The notes under the pieces are model-generated. The model searched no databases, was not told the origin of the DNA, and saw only the letters and a list, made by a program, of their open reading frames with translations. From CAYMUC01 sp964471865 (GTDB lineage Bacteria; Actinomycetota; Acidimicrobiia; Acidimicrobiales; Ilumatobacteraceae), in the NCBI GenBank assembly GCA_964471865.1, contig CAYYHU010000010.1, positions 1 to 56,279 on the forward strand: a DNA stretch of 56,279 nucleotides. Reading direction: 5' to 3'. Positions within the stretch are counted from its first letter, which is position 1, and each line of letters starts with the position of its first letter. Below are positions 40,533 through 49,206 of this stretch, piece after piece. Both the position numbers and the translations under genes were made by a program.

Positions 40533-41513
40533 GTGCGGGTCGTGGCCGCTGTCGACAAGTTCCGAGGCACCGTGAGCGCGAGCGGCGCCGCATCGTCGAT
40601 CGGCGATGCCTGTTTCGAACTCGGTCATGACTGTGTCGAGGTCCCCCTCGCCGACGGTGGTGAAGGTCTTCTCGACGTCCTCGGAGGACCGAATCGGACC
40701 ACAGTGGTGACGGGTCCCCTCGGGGATTCCGTCGAGGCCGAGTGGCGATTGTCGCGTGGAACAGCCGTGATCGAGATGGCTCGGGCCTCAGGGCTCTCAC
40801 TCGTGGGCGGACTCGAGGGCAACGATCCTTTGGCGGCCACGACGACGGGAACCGGCGAGTTGATCGATGCGGCACTGGACGCGGGCGCTCGACGCATCAT
40901 CGTGGGCCTCGGGGGATCGGCGACCACCGACGGAGGGCTCGGCGCCATCGGTGCGATTCACGCCCCGGCTCGCCTTCGCCGTACGGACTTCGTCGTCGCC
41001 TGCGATGTCACGACTCGCTTCACCGATGCCGCTCGAATTTTCGGTTCCCAAAAGGGCGCGAGTCCCGCCCAGATAGAGCTGCTCACCCGCCGACTCGAAC
41101 AGCTCGTGGACCGGTACCGGACCCAGTTCGGTGTCGATGTGGCCGATCTCGTCGGGGCCGGGGCGGCCGGTGGTCTCGCCGGAGGACTAGCGGCTCTGGG
41201 AGCGCGGGTGATCAGCGGTTTCGATTTCGTTGCCGACGAACTCGATCTCGCCGACAGCATCGCCGAGGCCGATCTGGTCATCACCGGCGAGGGATACCTC
41301 GATGCTCTCAGCTTCGAAGGCAAGGTGGTCGGGGGCGTGGTCGCCATGGCTGACGACCTCGGCATCCCGGTTCACATCATCTGTGGTGACGTGGACCCGG
41401 AACTGGAGATATCGACACCGGTGACGACCTTGGTCGGAGCATGTGGCCACGACGAAGCGTGGTCGCGACCCCGACGCTGTATCGAGCGAATCGTGTCGGA
41501 GCTCTTGGGGTGA
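40533..41513 (+). CDS. Glycerate kinase (GlxK/GarK family)
   Basis: 326 residues. The N-terminus VRVVAAVDKFRGTVSA, the PLADGGEGLLDVL motif, the GLGGSATTDGGLGA phosphate-binding segment and VITGEGYLDALSFEGK mark the bacterial two-domain glycerate kinase family. It phosphorylates D-glycerate to 2- or 3-phosphoglycerate, linking glyoxylate metabolism to glycolysis. GTG 40533 gives the family-typical N-terminus. It is convergent with the LytR_C gene; 57 bp separate them. Confidence 0.93.
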   Translation: MRVVAAVDKFRGTVSASGAASSIGDACFELGHDCVEVPLADGGEGLLDVLGGPNRTTVVTGPLGDSVEAEWRLSRGTAVIEMARASGLSLVGGLEGNDPLAATTTGTGELIDAALDAGARRIIVGLGGSATTDGGLGAIGAIHAPARLRRTDFVVACDVTTRFTDAARIFGSQKGASPAQIELLTRRLEQLVDRYRTQFGVDVADLVGAGAAGGLAGGLAALGARVISGFDFVADELDLADSIAEADLVITGEGYLDALSFEGKVVGGVVAMADDLGIPVHIICGDVDPELEISTPVTTLVGACGHDEAWSRPRRCIERIVSELLG

Positions 41514-41570
41514 ACGTCGGCCGCCAACCAGCTCGGTGAGGTCGATGAGTCGCGAGTTACGCGACCGCGA

Positions 41571-42188
41571 TCAGCCCGAGGTGCACGCAGAGTCGGCGGT
41601 CTCGGGCAGTGGCAGACCGGCGAGGTCCTTACCCAACATCACGAGCACCGAGGCCTCACCCAATGACGCTCGTTCTGTGGGAACTGGCGTCACCATCGGC
41701 TCGATACAGACACCGCCCAAGACCCGGGCCACCGAGGTTGCGTTCTCTTCATTACCAGCGAGGTAGAGCACTCGGGTGGTCGCTTCGTCACGGAAAACGT
41801 CCGACGCGTTGGTGGCGGGCTCGACGATGAAACCCTGACCCTGCAGGGCGATCGTCAACTGGCCCGCACTCGCAGGGACACCGGACGCGTTGGCAACGAG
41901 AATCTTGTAGCCGGTCTTGTTGATCGGAGCCAGAGTCGTCGTCGTCGGAGGAAGGGTCGTCGTCGGTGCCGATGTCGTCGTCGGTGCCGCAGTCGTCGTG
42001 GTCGTCACCGGTGACGATGATTCCTGGCCGTCGGCGATGTCGTTCAAGACGACGAAGCCGAGAATCACAGCCACCACGGCGATGACCAAGGCGGCGATGT
42101 TCCCAGCGGGACGACTACTCGCACCCGGCGCGCGGGGACCCCGACGCGGAGCAGGAGTCTCAGGGCTCTCGGGTTCCTCGGTGCTCAT
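41571..42188 (-). CDS. Membrane-anchored LytR C-terminal-domain protein
   Basis: 205 residues: a Pro-rich cytoplasmic N-terminus (about 1-28), one membrane helix (NIAALVIAVVAVILGFVVLNDI), a threonine-rich extracytoplasmic linker (about 58-90) and a LytR_C domain (YKILVANASGVPASAGQLTIALQGQGFIVEP onward). LytR_C domains are fused to wall-polymer ligases of the LCP family or stand alone as here; the stand-alone function is unknown but a cell-envelope role is likely. The start overlaps the stop of the DUF3263 gene by 4 bp. Confidence 0.88.
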   Translation of the reverse strand: MSTEEPESPETPAPRRGPRAPGASSRPAGNIAALVIAVVAVILGFVVLNDIADGQESSSPVTTTTTAAPTTTSAPTTTLPPTTTTLAPINKTGYKILVANASGVPASAGQLTIALQGQGFIVEPATNASDVFRDEATTRVLYLAGNEENATSVARVLGGVCIEPMVTPVPTERASLGEASVLVMLGKDLAGLPLPETADSACTSG

Positions 42189-42460
42189 CGCTGTACCTCA
42201 TGGTGATCCGGAGCCATGACTCCGGTCGTGGGATCGAGACGCGCCCGACGACGCCGTTCCCGCAGCCGCTGCAGCCGCCGAACCACGAGAGGATCGAACT
42301 CCAAGGCCTCAGACTGATCGATCAAGGTATTGAGTTCGGCGTAGTAGGCCTCAGGTGCCATGGCGAAGCGGGCACGAATGGCGACGTCTTTGGGCTCGTC
42401 CAGGGTCCATGCGCTGCGCTCGAGTTCCAGCATCGCCTGATGTCGTTCCGACAAAGCCAC
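42185..42460 (-). CDS. DUF3263 protein
   Basis: 91 residues of a small actinobacterial family: LSERHQAMLELERSAWTLDEPKDVAIRARFAMAPEAYYAELNTLIDQSEALEFDPLVVRRLQRLRERRRRARL. The pattern resembles a DNA-binding helical protein, but function is unknown. In actinobacteria DUF3263 genes commonly precede a LytR_C gene, as here (ATGA overlap). GTG 42460 is chosen because CAGGCT ends 6 nt upstream; GTG 42466 and longer frames are possible. Confidence 0.8.
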   Translation of the reverse strand: MALSERHQAMLELERSAWTLDEPKDVAIRARFAMAPEAYYAELNTLIDQSEALEFDPLVVRRLQRLRERRRRARLDPTTGVMAPDHHEVQR

Positions 42461-42466
42461 GGTCAC

Positions 42467-42472
42467 AGCCTG
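42467..42472 (-). promoter_or_regulatory. Putative leaderless -10 variant (CAGGCT), DUF3263-LytR_C operon
   Basis: CAGGCT ends 6 nt before GTG 42460; this start trims the non-conserved N-terminal residues. Confidence 0.35.
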
Positions 42473-42551
42473 CCCGGTCGGGCACGGCGATACAAGCACC
42501 CACGCAGGTGACCTGGGACTACCCCTCCCCAGGCGACGGGTATGTGAGGGG

Positions 42552-44531
42552 TCACAGGATGCGGCGACGAAGCGTCAAGGTGAGCCCGATCGCTACTGCG
42601 AGCGCCGCGATCAGCGACCAGGTCGGATCGAATCCGGTGGCCGGCAACTCGATCGTGGCAGCCGGCTCGACGGTGAGGGGAATGCGTCCGCCACGGCCGC
42701 TGACCGGCGCGTACAGGATCAACTCGGCACCGGCGGAACGGGCCTCACGAACCGGCAGACGCATCTCCACGACCCCGGACTCGTCGGCCTGAGCGGTCAC
42801 GGCGGAGATGATCTCAGGACCGATGGCCCCGTACACCGTCTCGCGAGCCTCGAAACCACCGACGCGAGCCTCGACCACGTCTGCATCGATGCGAGGGCCA
42901 TCGACGATGTCCTCAGCCGCGACGACCGGCAGGGAATCTGCAACGCGCACGAGCATCTCCACCGCAGGCGATGTCGTCTCGGAATCCTCGGGTGCCGTGG
43001 TCGTAGCAACCGGAGGTTCAGTCGTCGTCGTCACCGTTGTTGTCGTGGTGGTGGTCGTGGGGGGTGGTGGCGGTGGGGGCAGAGTCGCCACCGGTTCAGG
43101 GGTCGGGACGAGGACTCGAGAGCGGACCGTGAGGATCCCGCTTGATTCACCCGACCAGACAGCGAGTGCGGTCTCACCATCTCCCGACAAGGAGATGAGC
43201 GGTTCAGAGGCATTTTCGCCCTCGGTCGACAGATCGAGGGGGGCAGCCCAGGTCGTCTGGCCATCGACGATGTCGGTCACCGAGATCTGGACTCGTCGGA
43301 AACCCGAGTCATCGGGACGCTCCCAGACCACCGCCGCTCGAGAACCTGTCGCAGCGATGGCGGCATCGGTGTGGTCCGCACTGTGCCCGGTGAGGGAGAG
43401 ATCAGCGGTCGGACTCCAGTTCACCGTCGCCGCAGACAGCGTCGCGGTGCGGACCTGGACGATGTCATAGGTCCCGTTGGACCGGATCCACGCCGCCAGA
43501 GCATGTGATGCAGTGGCATCCATGTCGAGGGCTGGGTACTTGGCGGGCTGGCCCGATGCTGACAGCTCGATGACCGGCTCCCAACTCGGGAGCCCAGCAC
43601 CGATGGCTGCTGATCGGGTCTGCATGATCCAGTGGCTTCCGTTGGTACGCAACCACGTGGCGATGGCCACACCGTTCTCGATCGTGATCAACTGTTCGTT
43701 GGCATTCCGACCGGCTGGAGACAGGTCGACCGATGTCCCGAAACTCGTCGACAGACCGGCAGTCGTCGCCGTGGCGGCGTGGACGAGGTCGGGGTTGTTG
43801 TCAGCCCACCAGACCACGCCAGCGCTGTCCCCGTCGCGAGACAACGCGACCTCGGGCGTGTAGATCGTGGTTCCCGCTCCCGAAATGAGTGCCGGCGAAC
43901 CCCAAGTGGCCACCCCACCGACGATCGTTCCCGTCACTGCGTCAACGCGATTATTCGATCCGTCGTAACGCTGCCATGCCACGAGAGCCAGCGTTCCATC
44001 GCCATCGAGACTCGCATCGACATAGCTCGAGTTGCGGCCAGCTGTCGACAAAGTGGCCACCGGACCCCAGGCGGCAACGCCACCGGTGATCGTTCCGACC
44101 ACGGCTTGCGCTCGGGTCTGGGAGCCATCGGAGCGATCCCAGGCCAGGAGAACCGTCGAACCATCAGCCGAAATCGCCACCGATGGATCGCTGGCGCTCC
44201 GACCAGCCTCGGAAATGGCCAGAGGCGTCGACCAGACGGCCCCGTCGGCCCCGATCAATGCCGTGGCGACTTCGATGCGGTTGTTCGTTCCGTCAGAGCG
44301 GCGCCATGCAGCAACCGCCGTGCTGCCGTCGTCGGACAACGCACTGACGATTTGTCCAGCAGCGCTGGACCCGTCGGAGATCTCGTACTCCGGCGACCAA
44401 GGGGTCACCGCCGCGACCGGATCGGTACTTCCCCCCAGTGTGGTGAGCGTCCCAGCGAGCAGGCCGGCAACCAGAAAGCGCCCCCACGCTGATCGACGGC
44501 GGGTTCCGGCAGGAAGGCGACATAGAGACAT
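42552..44531 (-). CDS. LPATG-anchored surface protein with eight propeller-like repeats
   Basis: 659 residues. A signal peptide (LVAGLLAGTLTTLGGSTDPVAA) leads to eight repeats of about 50-56 residues, each beginning W-x-P-x-x-(L/I)-S and containing (S/D)-x-D-G-x-x-A-x-x-A-W-x-R-x-(D/N)-G; the eight-fold series suggests a beta-propeller. A Pro/Thr-rich spacer (PPPPPPPTTTTTTTT), a further beta domain and a sorting signal follow: LPATG, a hydrophobic stretch and RRRIL. A sortase should link it to the wall; none is in this window. Ligand unknown. ATG 44531 is preferred; ATG 44576 is an alternative. Confidence 0.85.
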   Translation of the reverse strand: MSLCRLPAGTRRRSAWGRFLVAGLLAGTLTTLGGSTDPVAAVTPWSPEYEISDGSSAAGQIVSALSDDGSTAVAAWRRSDGTNNRIEVATALIGADGAVWSTPLAISEAGRSASDPSVAISADGSTVLLAWDRSDGSQTRAQAVVGTITGGVAAWGPVATLSTAGRNSSYVDASLDGDGTLALVAWQRYDGSNNRVDAVTGTIVGGVATWGSPALISGAGTTIYTPEVALSRDGDSAGVVWWADNNPDLVHAATATTAGLSTSFGTSVDLSPAGRNANEQLITIENGVAIATWLRTNGSHWIMQTRSAAIGAGLPSWEPVIELSASGQPAKYPALDMDATASHALAAWIRSNGTYDIVQVRTATLSAATVNWSPTADLSLTGHSADHTDAAIAATGSRAAVVWERPDDSGFRRVQISVTDIVDGQTTWAAPLDLSTEGENASEPLISLSGDGETALAVWSGESSGILTVRSRVLVPTPEPVATLPPPPPPPTTTTTTTTVTTTTEPPVATTTAPEDSETTSPAVEMLVRVADSLPVVAAEDIVDGPRIDADVVEARVGGFEARETVYGAIGPEIISAVTAQADESGVVEMRLPVREARSAGAELILYAPVSGRGGRIPLTVEPAATIELPATGFDPTWSLIAALAVAIGLTLTLRRRIL

Positions 44532-44565
44532 CAAGAGATAGGAACTTTCCTTTGACAACGCCCCG

Positions 44566-44571
44566 ACTGTA
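44566..44571 (-). promoter_or_regulatory. Putative -10 element (TACAGT), LPATG protein gene
   Basis: TACAGT is 34 nt before ATG 44531. A transcript from here would carry a short leader with AAAGGAAAG (44545-44553) as ribosome-binding site, spaced rather far (13 nt) from the ATG. Confidence 0.35.
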
Positions 44572-44716
44572 GTCATGTGAGCCGTCTCAACCGACCGCCT
44601 CAGCGTCCACCCGGGATCATCGGCCGGCACGCAGTACTGTCGCCATCCATGTTCACGGAGGCTGATGCTGCGACCCGGCCAGCCCGGTTTGCTGTAGATC
44701 ACGGGGGCGACACACC

Positions 44717-45472
44717 ATGAGCGCGAACGACTTTTCAGGCCTGCACGCGGTCGTCACGGGAGCCAGCCGCGGCATCGGGGAGGCGATCGTTCGTCGACTC
44801 GATGCCGGCGGAGCGCGGGTGGCGCTCGTGGCACGAAGTGGCGAACGACTCCAGGAGATCGCTTCGACTCTTACCAACCAACCCATCGTCGTCGTCTGTG
44901 ATCTCTCCGACACCGATGCGCCGGATCTCATAGCCGGGCAGATTCTCGAAGCCTTCGGCGGTCTCGACATCCTCGTGAACAACGCCGCGGTCGAACGGAA
45001 TCAGCCGGCGACGAAAGTCACCGCCGAAGCGATCGATGAGACTCTGCTCGTCAATCTGCGCCAGGCGTTCATGCTCTGCTCACGGTTCGCCAAGGCTCTC
45101 TTTGCATCCCAGGGGGCCATCGTCAACATCTCCTCGACGGCAGCGACGGGCGCCGGCGGGACTCAGGGTGCGTATGCCGCTTCCAAAGGCGGTCTGAACA
45201 CGCTGACGAAAAATCTCGCCAACGAATGGGCCTCCAAAGGGGTTCGGGTCAATGGCGTCGCGCCCGGACTCGTCGACACCGAGATGTGGGAAGCGACCTT
45301 CGAGCGGCTCGGAGAGGGCGCAGTCCGTGACGGTTTCGCCAAACGGGTTCCCATGGGCCGATGGGGCACCGCTGACGAGATCGCCGAGGTCGCGTGCTTC
45401 CTGGCATCTCGTCGAGCGAGTTACGTCACGGGCCAGACGATCCGCGTCGACGGGGGCATGACCAACATCTAG
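44717..45472 (+). CDS. Short-chain dehydrogenase/reductase (SDR)
   Basis: 251 residues, classical SDR: cofactor motif TGASRGIG (about 13-20), NNAA (about 87-90), catalytic Ser in VNISSTAATG, and YAASKGG with the Tyr-x3-Lys pair. The C-terminal ASYVTGQTIRVDGGM is typical of 3-oxoacyl-ACP reductase/glucose dehydrogenase-like members. NAD(P)-dependent; substrate unknown. It faces away from the LPATG gene and converges with the P450 gene; steroid or lipid oxidation together with the P450 is possible but unproven. Confidence 0.93.
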   Translation: MSANDFSGLHAVVTGASRGIGEAIVRRLDAGGARVALVARSGERLQEIASTLTNQPIVVVCDLSDTDAPDLIAGQILEAFGGLDILVNNAAVERNQPATKVTAEAIDETLLVNLRQAFMLCSRFAKALFASQGAIVNISSTAATGAGGTQGAYAASKGGLNTLTKNLANEWASKGVRVNGVAPGLVDTEMWEATFERLGEGAVRDGFAKRVPMGRWGTADEIAEVACFLASRRASYVTGQTIRVDGGMTNI

Positions 45473-45586
45473 GTGCGCCAACCAAGCCCTCGGCTACCCG
45501 GCGAACTCCCAGCGGCACGACGTTCCGCCGCCCATCAAGGTCCCTGAGCGTTCGATGATGCCGGGCTGGCCGATGATCGGGGATCT

Positions 45587-46876
45587 TTAGGCCTTCGTGA
45601 AACGCATGTTCATCTTCAGCGTGCCCAGCATGATTCCGGGCTGATGCATCCAGGTGTTATCCGAGCCGTACTCGATGGACGAGATCCGGTCGAGGAGCAC
45701 ACCCCAGGCCACCTGTTGCTCCACGCGGGACAGGTTGGCTCCCGGACAGACCCGAGGGCCGGCGGAGAACGCAACATGACGAATGACGCCCTCGCGCTCG
45801 ATGTCGAGGTCATAGGGACATTCGAACTCATCGGGGTCGACGTTCGCTGCGGCGAAGCGCAGGTGCAGCGTCGATCCTGCGGGCACCGTGACACCCTGGA
45901 ACACCTCGTCTTGTGATGTCATCCGGGTCGAGAGGCCGTGGGTTGGTGACCGCATCCGCATACCTTCCTCGATGAAGGTCTTCACCTTGGAGCGGTCGGC
46001 GCGCAACGCCTCGAACGTGCCCGGGTTCTCACACAGCAACTGCACCTGCTCCTCGAGTGCATACTGCGTGGTCTCGAGGCCTCCCAAGATCATCGCGTGG
46101 ACGATGCCAGCGATCTCGAGGTCGGTGAGCTTGCGATCGAGAACGTCGTAATGGGCGTTGCACAAGAACGTCACCATGTCGTCCTGGGGATCCTGACGCT
46201 TGGCCTTCACGTGCTCGTAGATGTAGTCCTGGAACCCGTCGAGACGCGCCACCATCTCCTCGGTCTGTTCCGGGGTCAGTTCATGACGCAAGCCGGTTCC
46301 ATGGACGAATGGCATGACTGCCGCATCACCCCAATCGGCCAAGAGCGGAACGTCCGACAGCGGGAAACCCAGGATCGTGGCCATCACCCGCTGAGGAAGC
46401 GGCCGAGCGAATTGGCTGACGAACTCGACCTGGCCGTCGTCGATCCACGAGTCGATCAGATCGTTGGCGTGTCGCGTGACCATCTCACGATGACGCATCG
46501 CTCCGGTCCCGACCCATGGATCAGTGAGCTCTTTGCGGTGACGGATGTACATCTCCTGAGTGGGCCGCAACGAGAGCATCGAAGCCTGCATCAGACTGTG
46601 ATGACGCTCGTAGGCCTCCTCAGGGGTGAGACCTTCCTCGACGAGAGCGCCGAGACGACGCGTCGTCATGACCGGGAACCGCTCCGGATCGCGTACCACC
46701 AGGCTGATGTCGGCATGCTTGGTCAGCACGAAGGCGTCGGAACCAGGAGCGAATCCGCCGCCCGCGATGCGCAGCACGGGAGCATCCCGGTGCAGGATCT
46801 CGTACATCTCGTACCAGTGTTCCTGAGCCCCTTCACCGAAGAGATCAACGTCGTCCAGATCGACTGGGCACTTCAT
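45587..46876 (-). CDS. Cytochrome P450
   Basis: 429 residues, soluble bacterial CYP. The heme-thiolate motif FSAGPRVCPGA places the ligand at C377, ExxR is E304-R307, and the I-helix oxygen groove is GGLETT (265-270), with Glu in the acid position. Bacterial P450s of this layout hydroxylate fatty acids, sterols, terpenes or aromatic compounds and need ferredoxin and reductase, not found nearby. The ATG at 46876 begins MKCPVDLDDVDLF; an upstream in-frame extension to 46969 is not conserved-looking. The 270 bp upstream shows no gene. Confidence 0.95.
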   Translation of the reverse strand: MKCPVDLDDVDLFGEGAQEHWYEMYEILHRDAPVLRIAGGGFAPGSDAFVLTKHADISLVVRDPERFPVMTTRRLGALVEEGLTPEEAYERHHSLMQASMLSLRPTQEMYIRHRKELTDPWVGTGAMRHREMVTRHANDLIDSWIDDGQVEFVSQFARPLPQRVMATILGFPLSDVPLLADWGDAAVMPFVHGTGLRHELTPEQTEEMVARLDGFQDYIYEHVKAKRQDPQDDMVTFLCNAHYDVLDRKLTDLEIAGIVHAMILGGLETTQYALEEQVQLLCENPGTFEALRADRSKVKTFIEEGMRMRSPTHGLSTRMTSQDEVFQGVTVPAGSTLHLRFAAANVDPDEFECPYDLDIEREGVIRHVAFSAGPRVCPGANLSRVEQQVAWGVLLDRISSIEYGSDNTWMHQPGIMLGTLKMNMRFTKA

Positions 46877-47146
46877 CGGGCTCAGTTCGTGATTCACGTG
46901 TTTGGGGTACCCCACGGCACCCACCTCCCCGCGTTGTCGGCTCCCCTTCGGAAGACCCCCTCCCGTCACTGTTATCAGGTCGGGGTGGGCGCCCAGCAGG
47001 CGGAGTATCCACAGAGCTCATCGGGTCCTGCGTCGAATAGTCAGCTCGCTCCAGCGGCCTATCCCACTACTCGAAGACATCATGCCGAGGACGTCGGTCG
47101 ATCGTGCCCTTGCATCTCGAGTAGTCGTCAGCGTGCACCCACACGA

Positions 47147-47950
47147 TCACGGCACGAGTGTCCGGAGCCGCGGCATGACGACGGTGACCGCCTCCTGGTA
47201 GCGAGGGGCTGCGGGGAACAGGGATGGGACTACCTCGTCATAGGTGTCGGCGAGTTCGGCGATGGTGAGCTCGATCCGCTCGATGCGGTTGACCCGGCCC
47301 TTCTTGACGAGGGCGAACTTGGCCCGGGCGTATGTGGCGATCAGGTCGTCTGCGACACCCCGTGACAACAGCACCGCCAGGTCCGCCAGGTCCGTGGCAC
47401 GACGTCGTTGGGCCAACGTGCGCAGCTTCTCAGCAACCATCTCTTCGACCTCCATCGTCAAGATCTCGAACGGCTCGTAGAACGGTCCACCGATCTCGGA
47501 CGTGACCGGTGTTCCGACCACGCCTTCGCGGTAACTGACTTCGACCTGGACGACGGCGGCACCGAAAAGCTCGCTGGTGATCCGCACCCTGTCGAAGTCC
47601 AGACTGCGGGCCGAATCGGTCGCGGGATCTCCGGGAAAGAAGCTGACGACATGAGGGATGCTCGCTGCCCGGATCGCCGCCGCCACCGATGCTGCATCGA
47701 GCTTGTGCCCGGGAGGCCGATGGCGAGTGGCGTCTACATCACTACTAAACCGCAGGTGGCCGTGTACGTGCCGCAACACGAAGCCTCCCTTGAACACCAA
47801 ATGCCCAGGAAATGTCGCTGACAACTCTGCAGCGAGGGTCACCAGAGCGAAGTCCCGCACGGCGAAGTCCATGCTGCCCGGCATGGTGCGCAACATCTCC
47901 TCCAAGTCGACCGGACCTCGCCAGCGGCGTTGGGGGACAGCCGCTCTCAC
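47147..47950 (-). CDS. AbiEii-type toxin (nucleotidyltransferase) of a type IV toxin-antitoxin/abortive-infection pair
   Basis: 267 residues from the GTG at 47950, which overlaps the antitoxin stop (GTGA). The nucleotidyltransferase core FKGGFVLRHVHG-HLRFSSDVDAT contains GG (55-56) and the metal-binding D71-x-D73; MEVEEMVAEKLRTLAQRRRATDLADLAVLL is a family signature. AbiEii-like toxins use NTPs to modify tRNA or other RNA and halt growth, limiting phage spread. It is downstream of, and coupled to, its AbiEi-like partner. A frame extending to 47995 exists but would overlap the antitoxin gene by 49 bp. Confidence 0.88.
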   Translation of the reverse strand: MRAAVPQRRWRGPVDLEEMLRTMPGSMDFAVRDFALVTLAAELSATFPGHLVFKGGFVLRHVHGHLRFSSDVDATRHRPPGHKLDAASVAAAIRAASIPHVVSFFPGDPATDSARSLDFDRVRITSELFGAAVVQVEVSYREGVVGTPVTSEIGGPFYEPFEILTMEVEEMVAEKLRTLAQRRRATDLADLAVLLSRGVADDLIATYARAKFALVKKGRVNRIERIELTIAELADTYDEVVPSLFPAAPRYQEAVTVVMPRLRTLVP

Positions 47951-48780
47951 GGAGTCAACTCCGGTTCCACTCTCGCATTGACGACTACCCGCCATACGGT
48001 GTCGACACGACCCTCATAGCGCCGGGAAGGCCTCAAGGGCACCGGTGCTTTGTTCGAACCGATCAAGGCCAGGAAAGGCGCTGCTGCGTGTGGCCCGAAG
48101 AGTTGCTCGACGACGAACCCAACCCGTCTGGCCGCAGCGCGCGAACCGTGACGGCGATCCCCGGCGCCATACGCCTGGACCGCGTTGAGCAGGGTGTCGA
48201 GGAAGGTGCTGTCTGCCGATTGTGCGCGGATCAACACATCGGCGACCTGCGTCAGCGACACACCGAAGCGAGGATGGCTGAGCGCATCGATCACTGCGCG
48301 CTCAGGACTGGCGAGCGCCGGCCCCTCGCCAGTTGTTGCGCCCCAGATGTTCGACCGATCGGCGACGAAGAACGTCGCCCGCTCACCTCGATACGTCAGA
48401 GGCGCCAACTCCGAGGGCACCAGGACGGATATCCCGAAATAATGCTGATCGGTCAGTCCGTGATGCTCCAAGGCCCGGCCAGCGGTGATCAGGTATGGCG
48501 ACGGTGCGACCGCGTCGACCAGATCCGCGAGCTCCACAGCGGCGACTCCGGTCGCTTCGGGCAGAACGAGAAGGTCCCGGCGCACGCGTATCACCCGACC
48601 GGCGCGTGCGAGTCGTCGCACCGCCTCGAGTGCCCCAAGCCGGCCGAGGTCGCCAGACAGCGCGCGCTCGAGATCGATCGACGGTATCGCGATGCCCCGC
48701 CGGCCCGCGTCGATGGCTGCCCGGTGCAATTCCATCAGGACTCGATCCTCGATCGTCACATCGAACAGAGTACTGCTCAT
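47947..48780 (-). CDS. AbiEi-type antitoxin / winged-helix regulator
   Basis: 277 residues from ATG 48780. An N-terminal winged helix (about 10-65: IAIPSIDLERALSGDLGRLGALEAVRRLARAGRVIRVRRDLLVLPE) is followed by the AbiEi C-terminal antitoxin region (SPYLITAGRALEHHGLT, PERAVIDALSHPRFGVSLTQVADVL). Such proteins repress their own operon and neutralise the AbiEii toxin, here encoded immediately downstream with a 4-bp overlap. ATG 48798 and GTG 48804 are alternative starts. A short inverted repeat just upstream may be its operator. Confidence 0.85.
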   Translation of the reverse strand: MSSTLFDVTIEDRVLMELHRAAIDAGRRGIAIPSIDLERALSGDLGRLGALEAVRRLARAGRVIRVRRDLLVLPEATGVAAVELADLVDAVAPSPYLITAGRALEHHGLTDQHYFGISVLVPSELAPLTYRGERATFFVADRSNIWGATTGEGPALASPERAVIDALSHPRFGVSLTQVADVLIRAQSADSTFLDTLLNAVQAYGAGDRRHGSRAAARRVGFVVEQLFGPHAAAPFLALIGSNKAPVPLRPSRRYEGRVDTVWRVVVNARVEPELTP

Positions 48781-48783
48781 AAC

Positions 48784-48796
48784 GGCTAATAAAGCC
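48784..48796. promoter_or_regulatory. Inverted repeat upstream of the AbiE pair (possible operator)
   Basis: GGCT-AATAA-AGCC, a 4-bp inverted repeat with 5-bp A/T spacer directly before ATG 48780. AbiEi repressors bind inverted repeats near their promoter; this one is short and the call is tentative. Confidence 0.25.
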
Positions 48797-48804
48797 ATGT
48801 CCAC

Positions 48805-49206
48805 CGTGACTTTGTACCTCTCCTCGGCCTGTCGCCGTCCCGCTACGGATCAGCCCACCGGAACACGCTCCACTCGGTCGGCGTGACAACGCCGACCGGC
48901 GGTTGCCAACATGAACTGAGGTGTCTGAACCTGAGCGATTCTGAGTCGATCCAACGGATCTCGATGATGTCGGGCCAATCCACTCGTGCTGCGGCATGAC
49001 GATGATCGATCGGCATGTGTCGTCGGCGATCTGACCAGGTGACGTCGCCAGATGTGATGACGAGGTCGAGCTGAAGCACGGTCACGGCAACTGTTTTGCC
49101 AACGACCGATCGTCCTCTCGGTCCGAGTCGTCGTCGCGCCGCTGACACTTCGTCGCACGATCCGACACGAAACAATGGTGGCCACGACACATGAGGGGAT
49201 GTGGAG
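48805..49206. other. Stretch without a confident gene between the AbiE pair and the cupin gene
   Basis: About 400 bp. One minus-strand frame ending at 48843 reads plausibly protein-like over its last 80 codons (VLQLDLVITSGDVTWSDRR... to VTPTEWSVFRWADP) with fewer G/C third positions than neighbouring genes, but it has no convincing start, promoter or known family. It may be a small unknown gene or a remnant. A GAGGGG ribosome-binding site for the cupin gene lies at 49193-49198. Confidence 0.3.
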
